NCBI RefSeq assembly: GCF_021603585.1
Contig: NZ_BQHI01000029.1
Span: forward strand, 1 to 56,272
Origin: Pseudomonas sputi
GTDB lineage: Bacteria; Pseudomonadota; Gammaproteobacteria; Pseudomonadales; Pseudomonadaceae
DNA: 56,272 nucleotides
Reading direction: 5' to 3'
How positions within the stretch are numbered: position 1 is the first letter of the stretch; the number at the start of each line of letters is the position of its first letter. This document shows positions 49,801 to 56,272 of the stretch, in pieces. Below the pieces are notes generated by a model that was not told where the DNA came from, did no database searches, and worked only from the letters and a program-made list of their open reading frames with translations. Made by a program: the position numbers and the translations under genes.

Positions 49801-51335
49801 ACCAGGGCGGCAGAATCCAGGCCGTCACCGCTCAAGTCGCCCAGTTGTGTCAACTGATGGAAAAACTCCACGGGAAACTGCTTGAACGGTTTGAACGGCG
49901 ACCAGTTGCTGTCCGGGTTCAGGGTGTAATAACCGCTGCCGCCAGGCTGGGCGACGACCCAGTCCAGGCGACCGTCACCGGTGAGGTCGGTCAGGATCTG
50001 CACCGCCGGCTGGAGCCTATCGGCATTCGGGATCAGCGGCAGCAAGGCCCAGGGGCCGTAGACGATTTCATCTGTGCCAGGCGTGCCGCGCAAGGGTTCC
50101 CGGTAATACCAGGCGTTGTCGTACTGGCAGAGAAATCCGGGCAGGCCTTCGCCGTAAAGATCAACGCAGTGGTAAGGCTGACCGTCGTTGAGTCCGGGCA
50201 TGGCGTCGAGTGTCAGGAAGGGCTGGGGGACCGTGTCGAGTTCAAACGCGTTGTAGAAGTATTCAAGCGGGGGAGAGTGTTTGACGCGGCCCGCCGCGTC
50301 GTAACTCATGTAATGCGCCGCTTTCAGGTGGTTGTATCGCAGAGGCGTGGTTTCGTGTTCCAGCAACAGGCGATTGACCAGCATCGGATCGCGGCCGGTG
50401 TGGTTGAACATCAGAAACTGCTTGCACAGGCGCCGGGTGCCGACTTCGAAGCCGAAGCTGTGCAGGCGAATCGGATCACTGCGCGGCAGCCATTTTTTTT
50501 CATCCTCGGCCAGATAAGGTGGAACGACGTCCAGTCTGGTGTCGCGTTCGCCGTAGTCCACGATCAGCAGGAAAAACCATCCAAGGTCCTGCGGCCGCTC
50601 ATGTTCAAGGCACAACAGGCCGGCGCTGGCTGTCTTGTTGCCGTAACAGACCTGGCGCAGGTAGCGCTGGGTCTGATAGTCGAATCGCGGATCAGGGTCG
50701 TTGTCGTCGCGCTTGTATTCGTAGTAGATGTGCTCACCTGCCACATTCACGGTTTCCACCAATAGCCACACCGCAATGTGGCTCTCGTCCTCGCTGTCGT
50801 GAATGCACGCGTCGAGCGTGTTGCCGTAGCAATGCTGCGAGCCGTCGGGGCTGAACACCACCCAGAAGGGGTTGCCTGTCTCGGGGGTCCAGAATTCGTA
50901 GCGGGCAAAAGTGCTTTCCAGCCGCGGAATGTAGCGCACCACCGAAAACGTTCGGGCTCGCCGGCCTTTTCCGAGGGTACGACGGGTCGACTTGATCTTG
51001 CCGCGCGTCGTCCGTTCGGGGTGCAGGTCGGTGCCGTCGACCTCCATGACATCGTCGGCTGTATAGGTCGGTGCGCCCTTGCTGGTTTTTCGCGAAATGG
51101 CTGCATACCGCAGATCCCAGCCGAGGCCACACTTGCCGTTGCCCGCGTTGCCGGAATAGACCAGTTGTAACTCGGGAATCAGTGTGCGCCCGGCGGTTGA
51201 CAGTAATGGCACCTGCAAGGCGTAAGACGGCTGCCCGGACACGCCAACCTGCCCGAAACTGCGCCCGTTCGTTGCAATGGACGCTGTCTTGGCAAGGGAA
51301 GGCGGAGTGACAAGCGCATCTGCATCAAGGGCCAT
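46857..51335 (-). CDS. TcB-type toxin-complex protein (TcaC/TcdB-like, SpvB N-terminal domain)
   Basis: Protein of 1492 aa, the usual size for TcB. The N-terminal SpvB-like domain (about residues 20-330) includes GRSFGQVGVSGQPSYALQVP. FG-GAP/beta-propeller-like blocks follow (LTGDGRLDWVV, LGDLSGDGLDSAALV, FADLDGSGAPALIRL), which would form the gate that docks on a TcA pentamer. The TcdB mid-N and mid-C domains come next (about residues 650-1050), and the end is the shell half that mates with TcC. The ATG at 51335 has AGG upstream. No TcA subunit lies in this window, so delivery would need a TcA encoded elsewhere. Confidence 0.93.
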   Translation of the reverse strand: MALDADALVTPPSLAKTASIATNGRSFGQVGVSGQPSYALQVPLLSTAGRTLIPELQLVYSGNAGNGKCGLGWDLRYAAISRKTSKGAPTYTADDVMEVDGTDLHPERTTRGKIKSTRRTLGKGRRARTFSVVRYIPRLESTFARYEFWTPETGNPFWVVFSPDGSQHCYGNTLDACIHDSEDESHIAVWLLVETVNVAGEHIYYEYKRDDNDPDPRFDYQTQRYLRQVCYGNKTASAGLLCLEHERPQDLGWFFLLIVDYGERDTRLDVVPPYLAEDEKKWLPRSDPIRLHSFGFEVGTRRLCKQFLMFNHTGRDPMLVNRLLLEHETTPLRYNHLKAAHYMSYDAAGRVKHSPPLEYFYNAFELDTVPQPFLTLDAMPGLNDGQPYHCVDLYGEGLPGFLCQYDNAWYYREPLRGTPGTDEIVYGPWALLPLIPNADRLQPAVQILTDLTGDGRLDWVVAQPGGSGYYTLNPDSNWSPFKPFKQFPVEFFHQLTQLGDLSGDGLDSAALVGPNCVRVYANLREEGFAPGKDVPHTPDRLPLFSAARSELVMFANLHASDRSGLCRVRHDKIEAWASRGHGKFAKGVEISPLPFEYGSFNVDQVRFADLDGSGAPALIRLCSDHFEIYWNYGGNAFEQVPVNVDWPEGIRYDNLCQVTFADLQGLGCASLLLTVPHMKPQHWVYHFCSERPYLLSGSNNNMGYSATLQYRSSAQYWLDEKRLELMARRRPVCRLPFPQMVLHWLRQDDEITGNYLMQFHTYFEAYYDGNEREFRGFGRICQTDSELEPGKAESGHTAPMRMTSWFHTGQAIDQVLKGTCELDGEIKPLPPTVISQFDAKRRTERVRTRRNANDTEIAYALAGQLLRTEVCQADDPAPAPVFSLSEVRYLVRVVNDSPSSLLVRELESRNHQYERFMDDSICQHVINLEWNEYGQPTHSVTVACARRRTENDPPPFEQEDQQRAWKDSFDEQQENFYLTETLAEYLHLMTDGHWLLGLPWRQRSNALMLPKGALPGGLRAEDIRFENFEQHKDSAEWKAARELTSLSQQTYLEGADGQILYPPLAGPTEQAVFDKKALSAYDTVPIVIRDELVKIGYKPMSLFLPPDPDEDDLKNLWSAESGFFTYTDANGFYHVTDVRQTASHGVTHITWDADHLLIMATTLADGCTTTVTHDPHTLQPLGITDANDNIQEVLYEPGGQPMVHSFHGTEEGKPAGFMPLAEYPEQTDLSVEYALAHPKEVLASAASVVRTELFSWMPLLPPATLPGKRKAWIAKGLILPDGRIRASARRWLNQQKKRTTSEQTLLGIIHTAKRQPVHILNLVADRYHTDPLQLIQRNIVYIDGFGRELQSKQLVPPGDAFVATHEDNLETGADGKPIEMPAVQRWRVQGRVEYNHKGETIRVYRPYFLNTHRYINDSAMREHGYHDRMFYDALGRPVQTINALGHRAFDILHPWFKLSYDFNDTDDTDDAPATRPARRPGLPARPAKKVKS

Positions 51336-51389
51336 GGCAACACAACCTGTGAACGTCGAGTTTCCACGCTAACAGAGGGTTTTCGCCGC

Positions 51390-51415
51390 GGCACCTGTCA
51401 GATCTGACAGGTGCC
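51390..51415. promoter_or_regulatory. 26-bp perfect palindrome upstream of the Tc operon
   Basis: The half-site GGCACCTGTCAGA is followed directly by its exact complement, ending 55 bases before the TcB start codon. There is no T run, so it is more likely an operator for a dimeric regulator than a terminator. It sits between the fumarase terminator and TcB, in the only space available for the operon promoter. Confidence 0.6.
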
Positions 51416-51429
51416 GACTGACGGCGGGC

Positions 51430-51467
51430 AAAAAAAACGGGCGGTCATCGCTGACCGCCCGTTTTTT
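51430..51467 (-). terminator. Rho-independent terminator of the fumarase gene
   Basis: ACGGGCGGTCA pairs with TGACCGCCCGT around TCGC, flanked by A and T runs on both sides, 20 bases after the fumarase stop on the minus strand. It separates fumarase from the Tc operon. Confidence 0.93.
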
Positions 51468-51486
51468 GCGAAGCCGATAAAAGCGC

Positions 51487-53010
51487 TTACTGCACTTCCA
51501 CCGCCAGGCTTTCGCTGATCTTCTGTTGCCAGATCGCAGGGCCGGTGATGTGTACCGATTCACCTTTGCTGTCCACCGCGACGGTGACCGGCATGTCCTT
51601 GACCTCGAACTCGTAGATCGCTTCCATGCCCAGCTCGGCGAACGCCAGGACCTTGGATTTCTTGATCGCCTGCGCCACCAGGTAGGCGGCGCCGCCGACG
51701 GCCATCAGGTACACAGCCTTGTTGTCCTTGATCGCGTCGATGGCGGTCGGGCCGCGCTCGGACTTGCCGATCATGCCCAGCAGACCGGTCTGCTCAAGGA
51801 TCTGACGGGTGAACTTGTCCATCCGCGTAGCGGTGGTCGGGCCCGCCGGGCCAACCACTTCGTCACCGACCGGATCAACCGGGCCGACGTAGTAGATGAA
51901 GCGACCCTTGAGGTCTACCGGCAGGGTTTCGCCCTTGTTCAGCATCTCGACCATGCGCTTGTGCGCGGCGTCGCGACCGGTGAGCATCTTGCCGTTGAGC
52001 AGGACGGTTTCGCCCGGCTTCCAGCTCTGCACGTCTTCCGGGGTCAGGGTGTCGAGGTTGACGCGACGGGCCGACGGGCCGGCTTCCCAGACGATTTCCG
52101 GGTAGGCGTCTAGCGGTGGCGCTTCCAGCGAGGCCGGGCCGGAACCGTCGAGCACAAAGTGCGCGTGACGGGTGGCGGCGCAGTTCGGGATCATGCACAC
52201 CGGCAGCGAGGCGGCGTGGGTCGGGTAGTCCATGATCTTCACGTCGAGCACGGTGGTCAGGCCGCCGAGGCCCTGGGCGCCGATGCCCAGCTGGTTGACC
52301 TTCTCGAACAGTTCCAGACGCATTTCTTCAATGCGGTTCTGTGGGCCACGGGCCTTGAGCTCGTGAATGTCGATGGATTCCATCAACACTTCTTTCGCCA
52401 TGACGGCGGCTTTTTCGGCGGTGCCGCCGATGCCGATGCCCAGCATGCCCGGCGGGCACCAGCCGGCGCCCATGGTCGGAACGGTCTTGAGTACCCAGTC
52501 GACGATCGAGTCGGACGGGTTGAGCATGGCCATTTTCGACTTGTTCTCGGAACCGCCGCCCTTGGCCGCCACGTCCACTTCCACGGTGTTACCCGGAACG
52601 ATGGAGTAGTGGATGACCGCCGGGGTATTGTCCTTGGTGTTTTTACGAGCGCCCGCCGGGTCGGCGAGGATCGAGGCGCGCAGGACGTTTTCCGGCAGGT
52701 TGTAGGCGCGGCGCACGCCTTCGTTGATCATGTCGTCCAGGCTCATGGTCGCGCCATCCCAGCGCACGTCCATGCCCACCCGCACGAACACGGTCACGAT
52801 GCCGGTGTCCTGGCAGATCGGCCGGTGGCCGGTGGCGCACATGCGCGAGTTGATCAGGATCTGCGCCATCGAGTCACGGGCCGCTGGCGATTCTTCGCGC
52901 AGGTAGGCTTCGTGCATCGCCTGGATGAAGTCCACGGGGTGGTAGTAGGAAATGAACTGCAGGGCGTCGGCAACGCTCTGAATCAGGTCGTCTTGCTTGA
53001 TCACGGTCAT
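51487..53010 (-). CDS. Class I fumarate hydratase (iron-sulfur)
   Basis: Oxygen-sensitive [4Fe-4S] fumarase of 507 aa, interconverting fumarate and malate in the TCA cycle. Cluster cysteines are visible in CATGHRPICQDTG and in MIPNCAATRHAHF, with a third later in the first domain. The C-terminal beta domain starts near residue 330 and holds GPAGPTTATRMDKFTRQILE. Size and content match PA4333, and the next genes on the other strand match PA4332 to PA4330. The ATG at 53010 has GAGGAG about 10 bases upstream; the longer frame begins outside the family start. A strong terminator follows. Confidence 0.93.
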   Translation of the reverse strand: MTVIKQDDLIQSVADALQFISYYHPVDFIQAMHEAYLREESPAARDSMAQILINSRMCATGHRPICQDTGIVTVFVRVGMDVRWDGATMSLDDMINEGVRRAYNLPENVLRASILADPAGARKNTKDNTPAVIHYSIVPGNTVEVDVAAKGGGSENKSKMAMLNPSDSIVDWVLKTVPTMGAGWCPPGMLGIGIGGTAEKAAVMAKEVLMESIDIHELKARGPQNRIEEMRLELFEKVNQLGIGAQGLGGLTTVLDVKIMDYPTHAASLPVCMIPNCAATRHAHFVLDGSGPASLEAPPLDAYPEIVWEAGPSARRVNLDTLTPEDVQSWKPGETVLLNGKMLTGRDAAHKRMVEMLNKGETLPVDLKGRFIYYVGPVDPVGDEVVGPAGPTTATRMDKFTRQILEQTGLLGMIGKSERGPTAIDAIKDNKAVYLMAVGGAAYLVAQAIKKSKVLAFAELGMEAIYEFEVKDMPVTVAVDSKGESVHITGPAIWQQKISESLAVEVQ

Positions 53011-53305
53011 GAGTCGCGCTCCTCTAAAAGACGGGAACATTCAATAAGGTGCCTGCGGCTTGGGTGCATCGGTCGCAGACACCTTTCAAGGCACGCCGGG
53101 GCTGCTGGCGCGACGCTAAAAAGGCGCGGCAGTATACCGCGCCTCGCTGGCGGGCACATCTGCCGGGAGTCATTCGTTGGTCGCATGGCTGCGGGTTTTT
53201 GACGCCAAATACCCGGCCCGAAAATCAATGGTCATTTATCGACTGGGCCACTAAAGTGGCAGCCGGTCTGTAGAGTAGGACACTCGGTCAGCCTCTTATC
53301 GCACG
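53011..53305. other. Divergent region between fumarase and the sadC-like gene
   Basis: About 295 bases with no gene found. It must contain the fumarase promoter on one strand and the cyclase-operon promoter on the other. No RNA gene or strong inverted repeat was recognised. Confidence 0.45.
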
Positions 53306-54424
53306 GTGAGTCAACGATTGACCCATAACGCCATTCAACGTCTTTTGCTTAAACGCTTTGCCCTCGCTGCAGCCACCTACGGATTGGCTTTGCTGCTGCT
53401 GTGGCTGGCGTATTTCACCGGACATTACGAAGATTCGCTGGCTGGCGTCGCCGTCGGCAGCGCCCTGGTGGTCATCAGCCAGGCAACCCTGTTCGCGGTG
53501 TTTTACTCGGGCTGCAACCTGCGCTTTTCCGACCCGAGCCTGACCGAAGCACAGGTGCTGCTGGGCCTTGGCTGGCAGACGTGGCTGATCGCCCATCTGC
53601 AGGAGGCTCGGGGCGAGTTTCTGGTCTTTTATGTACTGATCCTGCTGTTCGGCCTGTTCCATCTGTCACAGCGGGCGTTCGTGCGCTGCGCGATGCTGGT
53701 GTTTTTCAGTTTTTGCGCCATCACGCTCTGGGACGGTTACCACTTGCGTCTGCACGATCCGGCGCTTTCCGCGTTGCAGGCCTGCATCCTGTTGATCGTG
53801 CTGGCCTGGCTGGTGATTTACGCACGCTTCGTCCAGACCTCACGGCAACGCATGCGCCAGCGCCGGTTCGCCCTGCAGGCGCATCAGGACACCCTGCGCG
53901 GGATGATGCGCCAGCTCGAAGACCTGGTGGCCACCGACGAACTGACCGGGCTGTTCAATCGCCGGCATTTCCTGCGCCTGGCCACCCGCGAGTTGAATGC
54001 GATGGAAGCCGACGTGGTGCATGGGCTGGCGCTGATCGACCTCGACCATTTCAAGCGCATCAACGATATCCACGGCCACGCCGCCGGCGATCAGGTGTTG
54101 CAAGCCTTCGCCGGGGTCGCTGGCGCCTGCCTGCGCGACGGCGATGTACTCGCGCGTTATGGTGGTGAAGAATTCGTGGTGCTGCTGCCCGATTGCAACG
54201 CCGAGCGCCTGACCGCCTGTTGCGAACGCCTGCGCATCGCCTTCACCGACGTTGAACTGGTGGGTCTGAATGTGAAAAACCTGAGCCTGTCCGCCGGCAT
54301 GACCCTGCTGGAACTGGGCGACGATCTGGACGAGGCCTTGCAACGTGCCGATCAGGCGCTGTACCGGGCCAAGCGCGACGGGCGCAATCGCTGCGCGGCG
54401 GCGTGGGAGAACGTCGATGCCTGA
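53306..54424 (+). CDS. Membrane diguanylate cyclase, SadC-like
   Basis: Membrane protein of 372 aa that would make cyclic di-GMP from GTP. Six hydrophobic helices occupy about residues 15-195, then a GGDEF domain (about 205-365). The active site reads ARYGGEEFVVLL, intact, with the inhibitory I-site RxxD just before it (RDGDVLARYGGEEF). The substrate-binding part includes ATDELTGLFNRRHFLRLATR. Position beside fumarase and the ferredoxin reductase matches PA4332 (SadC), but P. aeruginosa SadC is longer. The start is a GTG at 53306 with no clear ribosome-binding site, so the start is uncertain. The next gene overlaps the stop by 8 bases. Confidence 0.88.
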   Translation: MSQRLTHNAIQRLLLKRFALAAATYGLALLLLWLAYFTGHYEDSLAGVAVGSALVVISQATLFAVFYSGCNLRFSDPSLTEAQVLLGLGWQTWLIAHLQEARGEFLVFYVLILLFGLFHLSQRAFVRCAMLVFFSFCAITLWDGYHLRLHDPALSALQACILLIVLAWLVIYARFVQTSRQRMRQRRFALQAHQDTLRGMMRQLEDLVATDELTGLFNRRHFLRLATRELNAMEADVVHGLALIDLDHFKRINDIHGHAAGDQVLQAFAGVAGACLRDGDVLARYGGEEFVVLLPDCNAERLTACCERLRIAFTDVELVGLNVKNLSLSAGMTLLELGDDLDEALQRADQALYRAKRDGRNRCAAAWENVDA

Positions 54425-55352
54425 ACTGCGGGTCGGTGAACGACAGTGGGCGGTGGCGGCGGGCAGCAACCTGCTCGATGCCCTCAATCAGAACGGCGTG
54501 GCGGTGCCTTACAGCTGCCGCGCCGGCAGCTGCCATGCGTGTCTGGTGCAATGCGTCCAAGGCTTGCCTGCCGACAGTCGACCGGATGCGCTGAGCGCCG
54601 AACAGCGTGAGCAGGGCTGGCGGCTGGCCTGTCAGTGTCAGGTGGTTGAAGACTTGCAGGTGCACACCTTCGATCCCGTCACCGATGGTCGTCCGGCAGT
54701 GGTCGAAGCGCTGGACTGGCTCGGCGACAGCGTGCTGCGATTGCGCCTGACACCCCAGCGACCGTTTCGCTACAGCGCCGGCCAGCATCTGGTGCTGTGG
54801 GCCGGCCACATTGCGCGGCCGTATTCGCTGGCGAGCCTTCCCGAAGAGGACCGCTTTCTCGAATTCCACCTCGATTGCCGCGAGCCGGGTGAATTCAGCG
54901 ATGCCGCGCGCCGCTTGCAGATCGGTGACCCGATCCGGCTCGGCGAACTGCGCGGCGGCGCGCTGCATTACGACCCGGACTGGCACGACCGACCGCTTTT
55001 GTTTCTTGCAGCGGGTACGGGGCTGGGGCCGTTGTTCGGTGTGTTACGCGAGGCCTTGCGCCAGGATCACCGGGGCACCATCCGCATCATTCACCTGGCC
55101 CATGATGCCGCCGGGCATTATCTGGCCAAACCCCTTCAAGCACTGGCTGCGCAGCGGGAAAACCTCAGCGTCGAACTATGGACCGCGGCCGAGTTGCCGG
55201 GCGCTTTGGCGCAACTGCGCCTTGTTTCCCGGCAAACCCTGGCCTTAGTCTGCGGCTCGACGGCTAGCGTCGACGCCTTTGCCAAGCGTCTGTTCCTGGC
55301 CGGACTGCCGCGCAATCAACTGCTGGCCGATGTTTTTCTGAGCCGTGGTTGA
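54417..55352 (+). CDS. Ferredoxin-type reductase (2Fe-2S plus FAD/NAD domains)
   Basis: Protein of 311 aa resembling the reductase component of ring-hydroxylating and CDP-deoxyhexose enzymes. The N-terminal plant-type ferredoxin domain binds a 2Fe-2S cluster through CRAGSCHACLVQC, with the fourth Cys in LACQCQ. The FAD domain has RPYSLASL, and the NAD domain has FLAAGTGLGPLFGVL. The ATG at 54417 lies inside the end of the cyclase gene (8-base overlap) with GGGAG 8 bases upstream. The partner acceptor is unknown. It corresponds to PA4331 and sits in a conserved block with the enoyl-CoA hydratase. Confidence 0.88.
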   Translation: MPELRVGERQWAVAAGSNLLDALNQNGVAVPYSCRAGSCHACLVQCVQGLPADSRPDALSAEQREQGWRLACQCQVVEDLQVHTFDPVTDGRPAVVEALDWLGDSVLRLRLTPQRPFRYSAGQHLVLWAGHIARPYSLASLPEEDRFLEFHLDCREPGEFSDAARRLQIGDPIRLGELRGGALHYDPDWHDRPLLFLAAGTGLGPLFGVLREALRQDHRGTIRIIHLAHDAAGHYLAKPLQALAAQRENLSVELWTAAELPGALAQLRLVSRQTLALVCGSTASVDAFAKRLFLAGLPRNQLLADVFLSRG

Positions 55353-55381
55353 GCGCTGATCTTTCAGACGCGAGACACGCC

Positions 55382-56131
55382 ATGCCCGAAGCCATTCTGC
55401 TGCACTGCGAACGCGGTTTGCTGACCCTGCGCCTCAACCGCCCGGACAAGAAAAACGCCCTGACCCGCGCCATGTACAGCCAGTTGGCCGAGGCGCTGAA
55501 TCAGGCCGACCGCGACCCCGAAATCAACGCCGTGCTGATCACCGGCAGCGCCGAGTGCTTCACCGCCGGCAACGACATTGCCGATTTCATCCAGCAACCG
55601 CCGAGCGACCTCGACAGCCCGGTGTTTCAGTTCATGCTCAATCTGCTGGAGTGTCGCAAACCGGTGATCGCTGCCGTGGCCGGGGCGGCGGTGGGGATTG
55701 GCACGACGTTGTTGCTGCATTGCGATCTGGTTTACGTGGCGCGGGATGCGCGGTTGCGGATGCCGTTCGTCAATCTCGGTTTGTGCCCGGAGTTCGGTTC
55801 CAGCCTGATCCTGCCGCGCTTGCTCGGGCAGGCCAAGGCGTCGGAGTTGTTGTTGCTCGGTGACGGCTTTACCGGTGAGCAAGCCGCGCAATGGGGGATT
55901 GCCACCGAGGCATTGGGCAGCGGCGAAGCGGCACTGGCCAAGGCCCGGGAGATGGCGTTGCGGTTTGATGAGCTGCCGGCCGAGGCGGTACGCATCAGCA
56001 AGCAATTGATGCGGGCGCCGGATCGCGAGTTGATTCGCAAGGTGATCGAGGAGGAGGGCGAATTGTTCACCCAGCGGCTGCGCTCGCCGGAGGCGTTGGC
56101 GGCGTTGACAGGGTTCATCAGGCGGCATTGA
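55382..56131 (+). CDS. Enoyl-CoA hydratase/isomerase family protein
   Basis: Crotonase-fold enzyme of 249 aa. The N-terminal strand set ERGLLTLRLNRPDKKNALTR and the oxyanion-hole block AVAGAAVGIGTTLLLHCDLV are present, followed by FVNLGLCPEFGSSLILPRLL. Catalytic acids vary in this family; here a Glu lies in the PEFGSS region, as in hydratases and isomerases. The ATG at 55382 follows the reductase by 29 bases. It is equivalent to PA4330. The substrate is unassigned, but fatty-acid or aromatic CoA intermediates are likely. Confidence 0.92.
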   Translation: MPEAILLHCERGLLTLRLNRPDKKNALTRAMYSQLAEALNQADRDPEINAVLITGSAECFTAGNDIADFIQQPPSDLDSPVFQFMLNLLECRKPVIAAVAGAAVGIGTTLLLHCDLVYVARDARLRMPFVNLGLCPEFGSSLILPRLLGQAKASELLLLGDGFTGEQAAQWGIATEALGSGEAALAKAREMALRFDELPAEAVRISKQLMRAPDRELIRKVIEEEGELFTQRLRSPEALAALTGFIRRH

Positions 56132-56146
56132 AAGCCAACCCGTTCC

Positions 56147-56272
56147 GGGGGTGTCAGAAACTTTGTGTTCGGGCATAACATGAGTAAGAGGTGCATGTAT
56201 GCCAACCAAAAAGAAACCCGCGTTGCGAGAGCTGCCAAAAATCCCGAAAGAGCTGCTTGAGCAATTCACAGA
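56147..56272 (+). mobile_element. Left end of an IS256-family insertion sequence (partial)
   Basis: The terminal-type sequence GGGGGTGTCAGAAACTTTGT begins 16 bases after the enoyl-CoA hydratase stop. It leads within 52 bases into a transposase start, the usual spacing for IS256-type elements. The other end lies beyond the window, so the target duplication cannot be checked. Confidence 0.75.
56199..56272 (+). CDS. IS256-family transposase, N-terminus (partial)
   Basis: The frame from the ATG at 56199 reads MPTKKKPALRELPKIPKELL and continues to the edge with EQFT, a start typical of IS256-family transposases in Pseudomonas. AGAGG lies 7 bases upstream. Only 24 codons are present; the DDE catalytic domain is outside the window. 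Confidence 0.75.
   Translation, partial: MPTKKKPALRELPKIPKELLEQFT

Noticed and set aside
51390-51415. Palindrome as a terminator of an upstream gene
   Set aside because: There is no T run on either strand and the fumarase already has a strong terminator nearby, so an operator is more likely.

Overview
The window is high-GC chromosomal DNA from a Pseudomonas, most likely of the P. fluorescens group. The basis is gene order and protein resemblance recalled from P. aeruginosa PAO1, not a database search. Positions 1-16 kb follow the PAO1 block PA4375 to about PA4361 (mexW, mexV, imelysin/di-heme cluster, icmP, bifA, sodB, LysE exporter, ACT protein, argP, epimerase). Positions 51.5-56.1 kb follow PA4333 to PA4330 (class I fumarase, SadC-like cyclase, ferredoxin reductase, enoyl-CoA hydratase). 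The 35 kb between is a strain- or group-specific mixture. Both ends run into insertion sequences: the last 36 codons of an ISL3-type transposase on the left, and the left end and first codons of an IS256-type transposase on the right. The window may therefore be a contig broken at repeats.

Layout. 0.1-4.3 kb: MexVW-type RND efflux pump. 4.5-9.6 kb: envelope iron-type cluster of two imelysins, a di-heme c-type oxidoreductase and a DUF1513 protein, with a Fur-like palindrome before the larger imelysin. 9.8-16.1 kb: BifA c-di-GMP phosphodiesterase, iron superoxide dismutase, amino-acid exporter, ACT-domain protein, divergent ArgP regulator and an epimerase. 16.2-18.1 kb: a membrane-anchored coiled-coil protein and a secreted tandem-cache protein. 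18.1-22.2 kb: drug exporter, 4-hydroxybenzoate hydroxylase pobA with divergent AraC regulator pobR, and a 58-residue membrane protein. 22.3-24.8 kb: LysR regulator diverging from a periplasmic metallo-beta-lactamase-fold protein with altered metal ligands and a small NAD(P)-binding protein. 24.9-34.2 kb: LysR regulator, thiamine-diphosphate 2-keto-acid decarboxylase, aldehyde dehydrogenase, a complete polyamine-type ABC importer and an AraC regulator, which looks like one uptake-and-catabolism unit. 34.5-36.3 kb: small genes, including a secreted protein made of 14-residue repeats. 36.5-41.2 kb: a dicarboxylate-type MFS carrier with a sigma-54 two-component system resembling MifSR. 41.2-51.3 kb: a Tc (toxin complex) operon of one TcB and two TcC genes with no TcA in the window. 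51.5-56.1 kb: the conserved fumarase to enoyl-CoA hydratase block.

The most unusual content is the orphan TcB-TcC-TcC operon. The two TcC proteins share a core, but their C-terminal cargo regions are unrelated. One cargo carries an exact 81-bp tandem duplication in a glycine-rich hydrophobic segment, and a 26-bp perfect palindrome sits just upstream of the operon. The secreted 14-residue-repeat protein and the decarboxylase/dehydrogenase/ABC cluster are the next best leads. No rRNA, tRNA or CRISPR array was seen.
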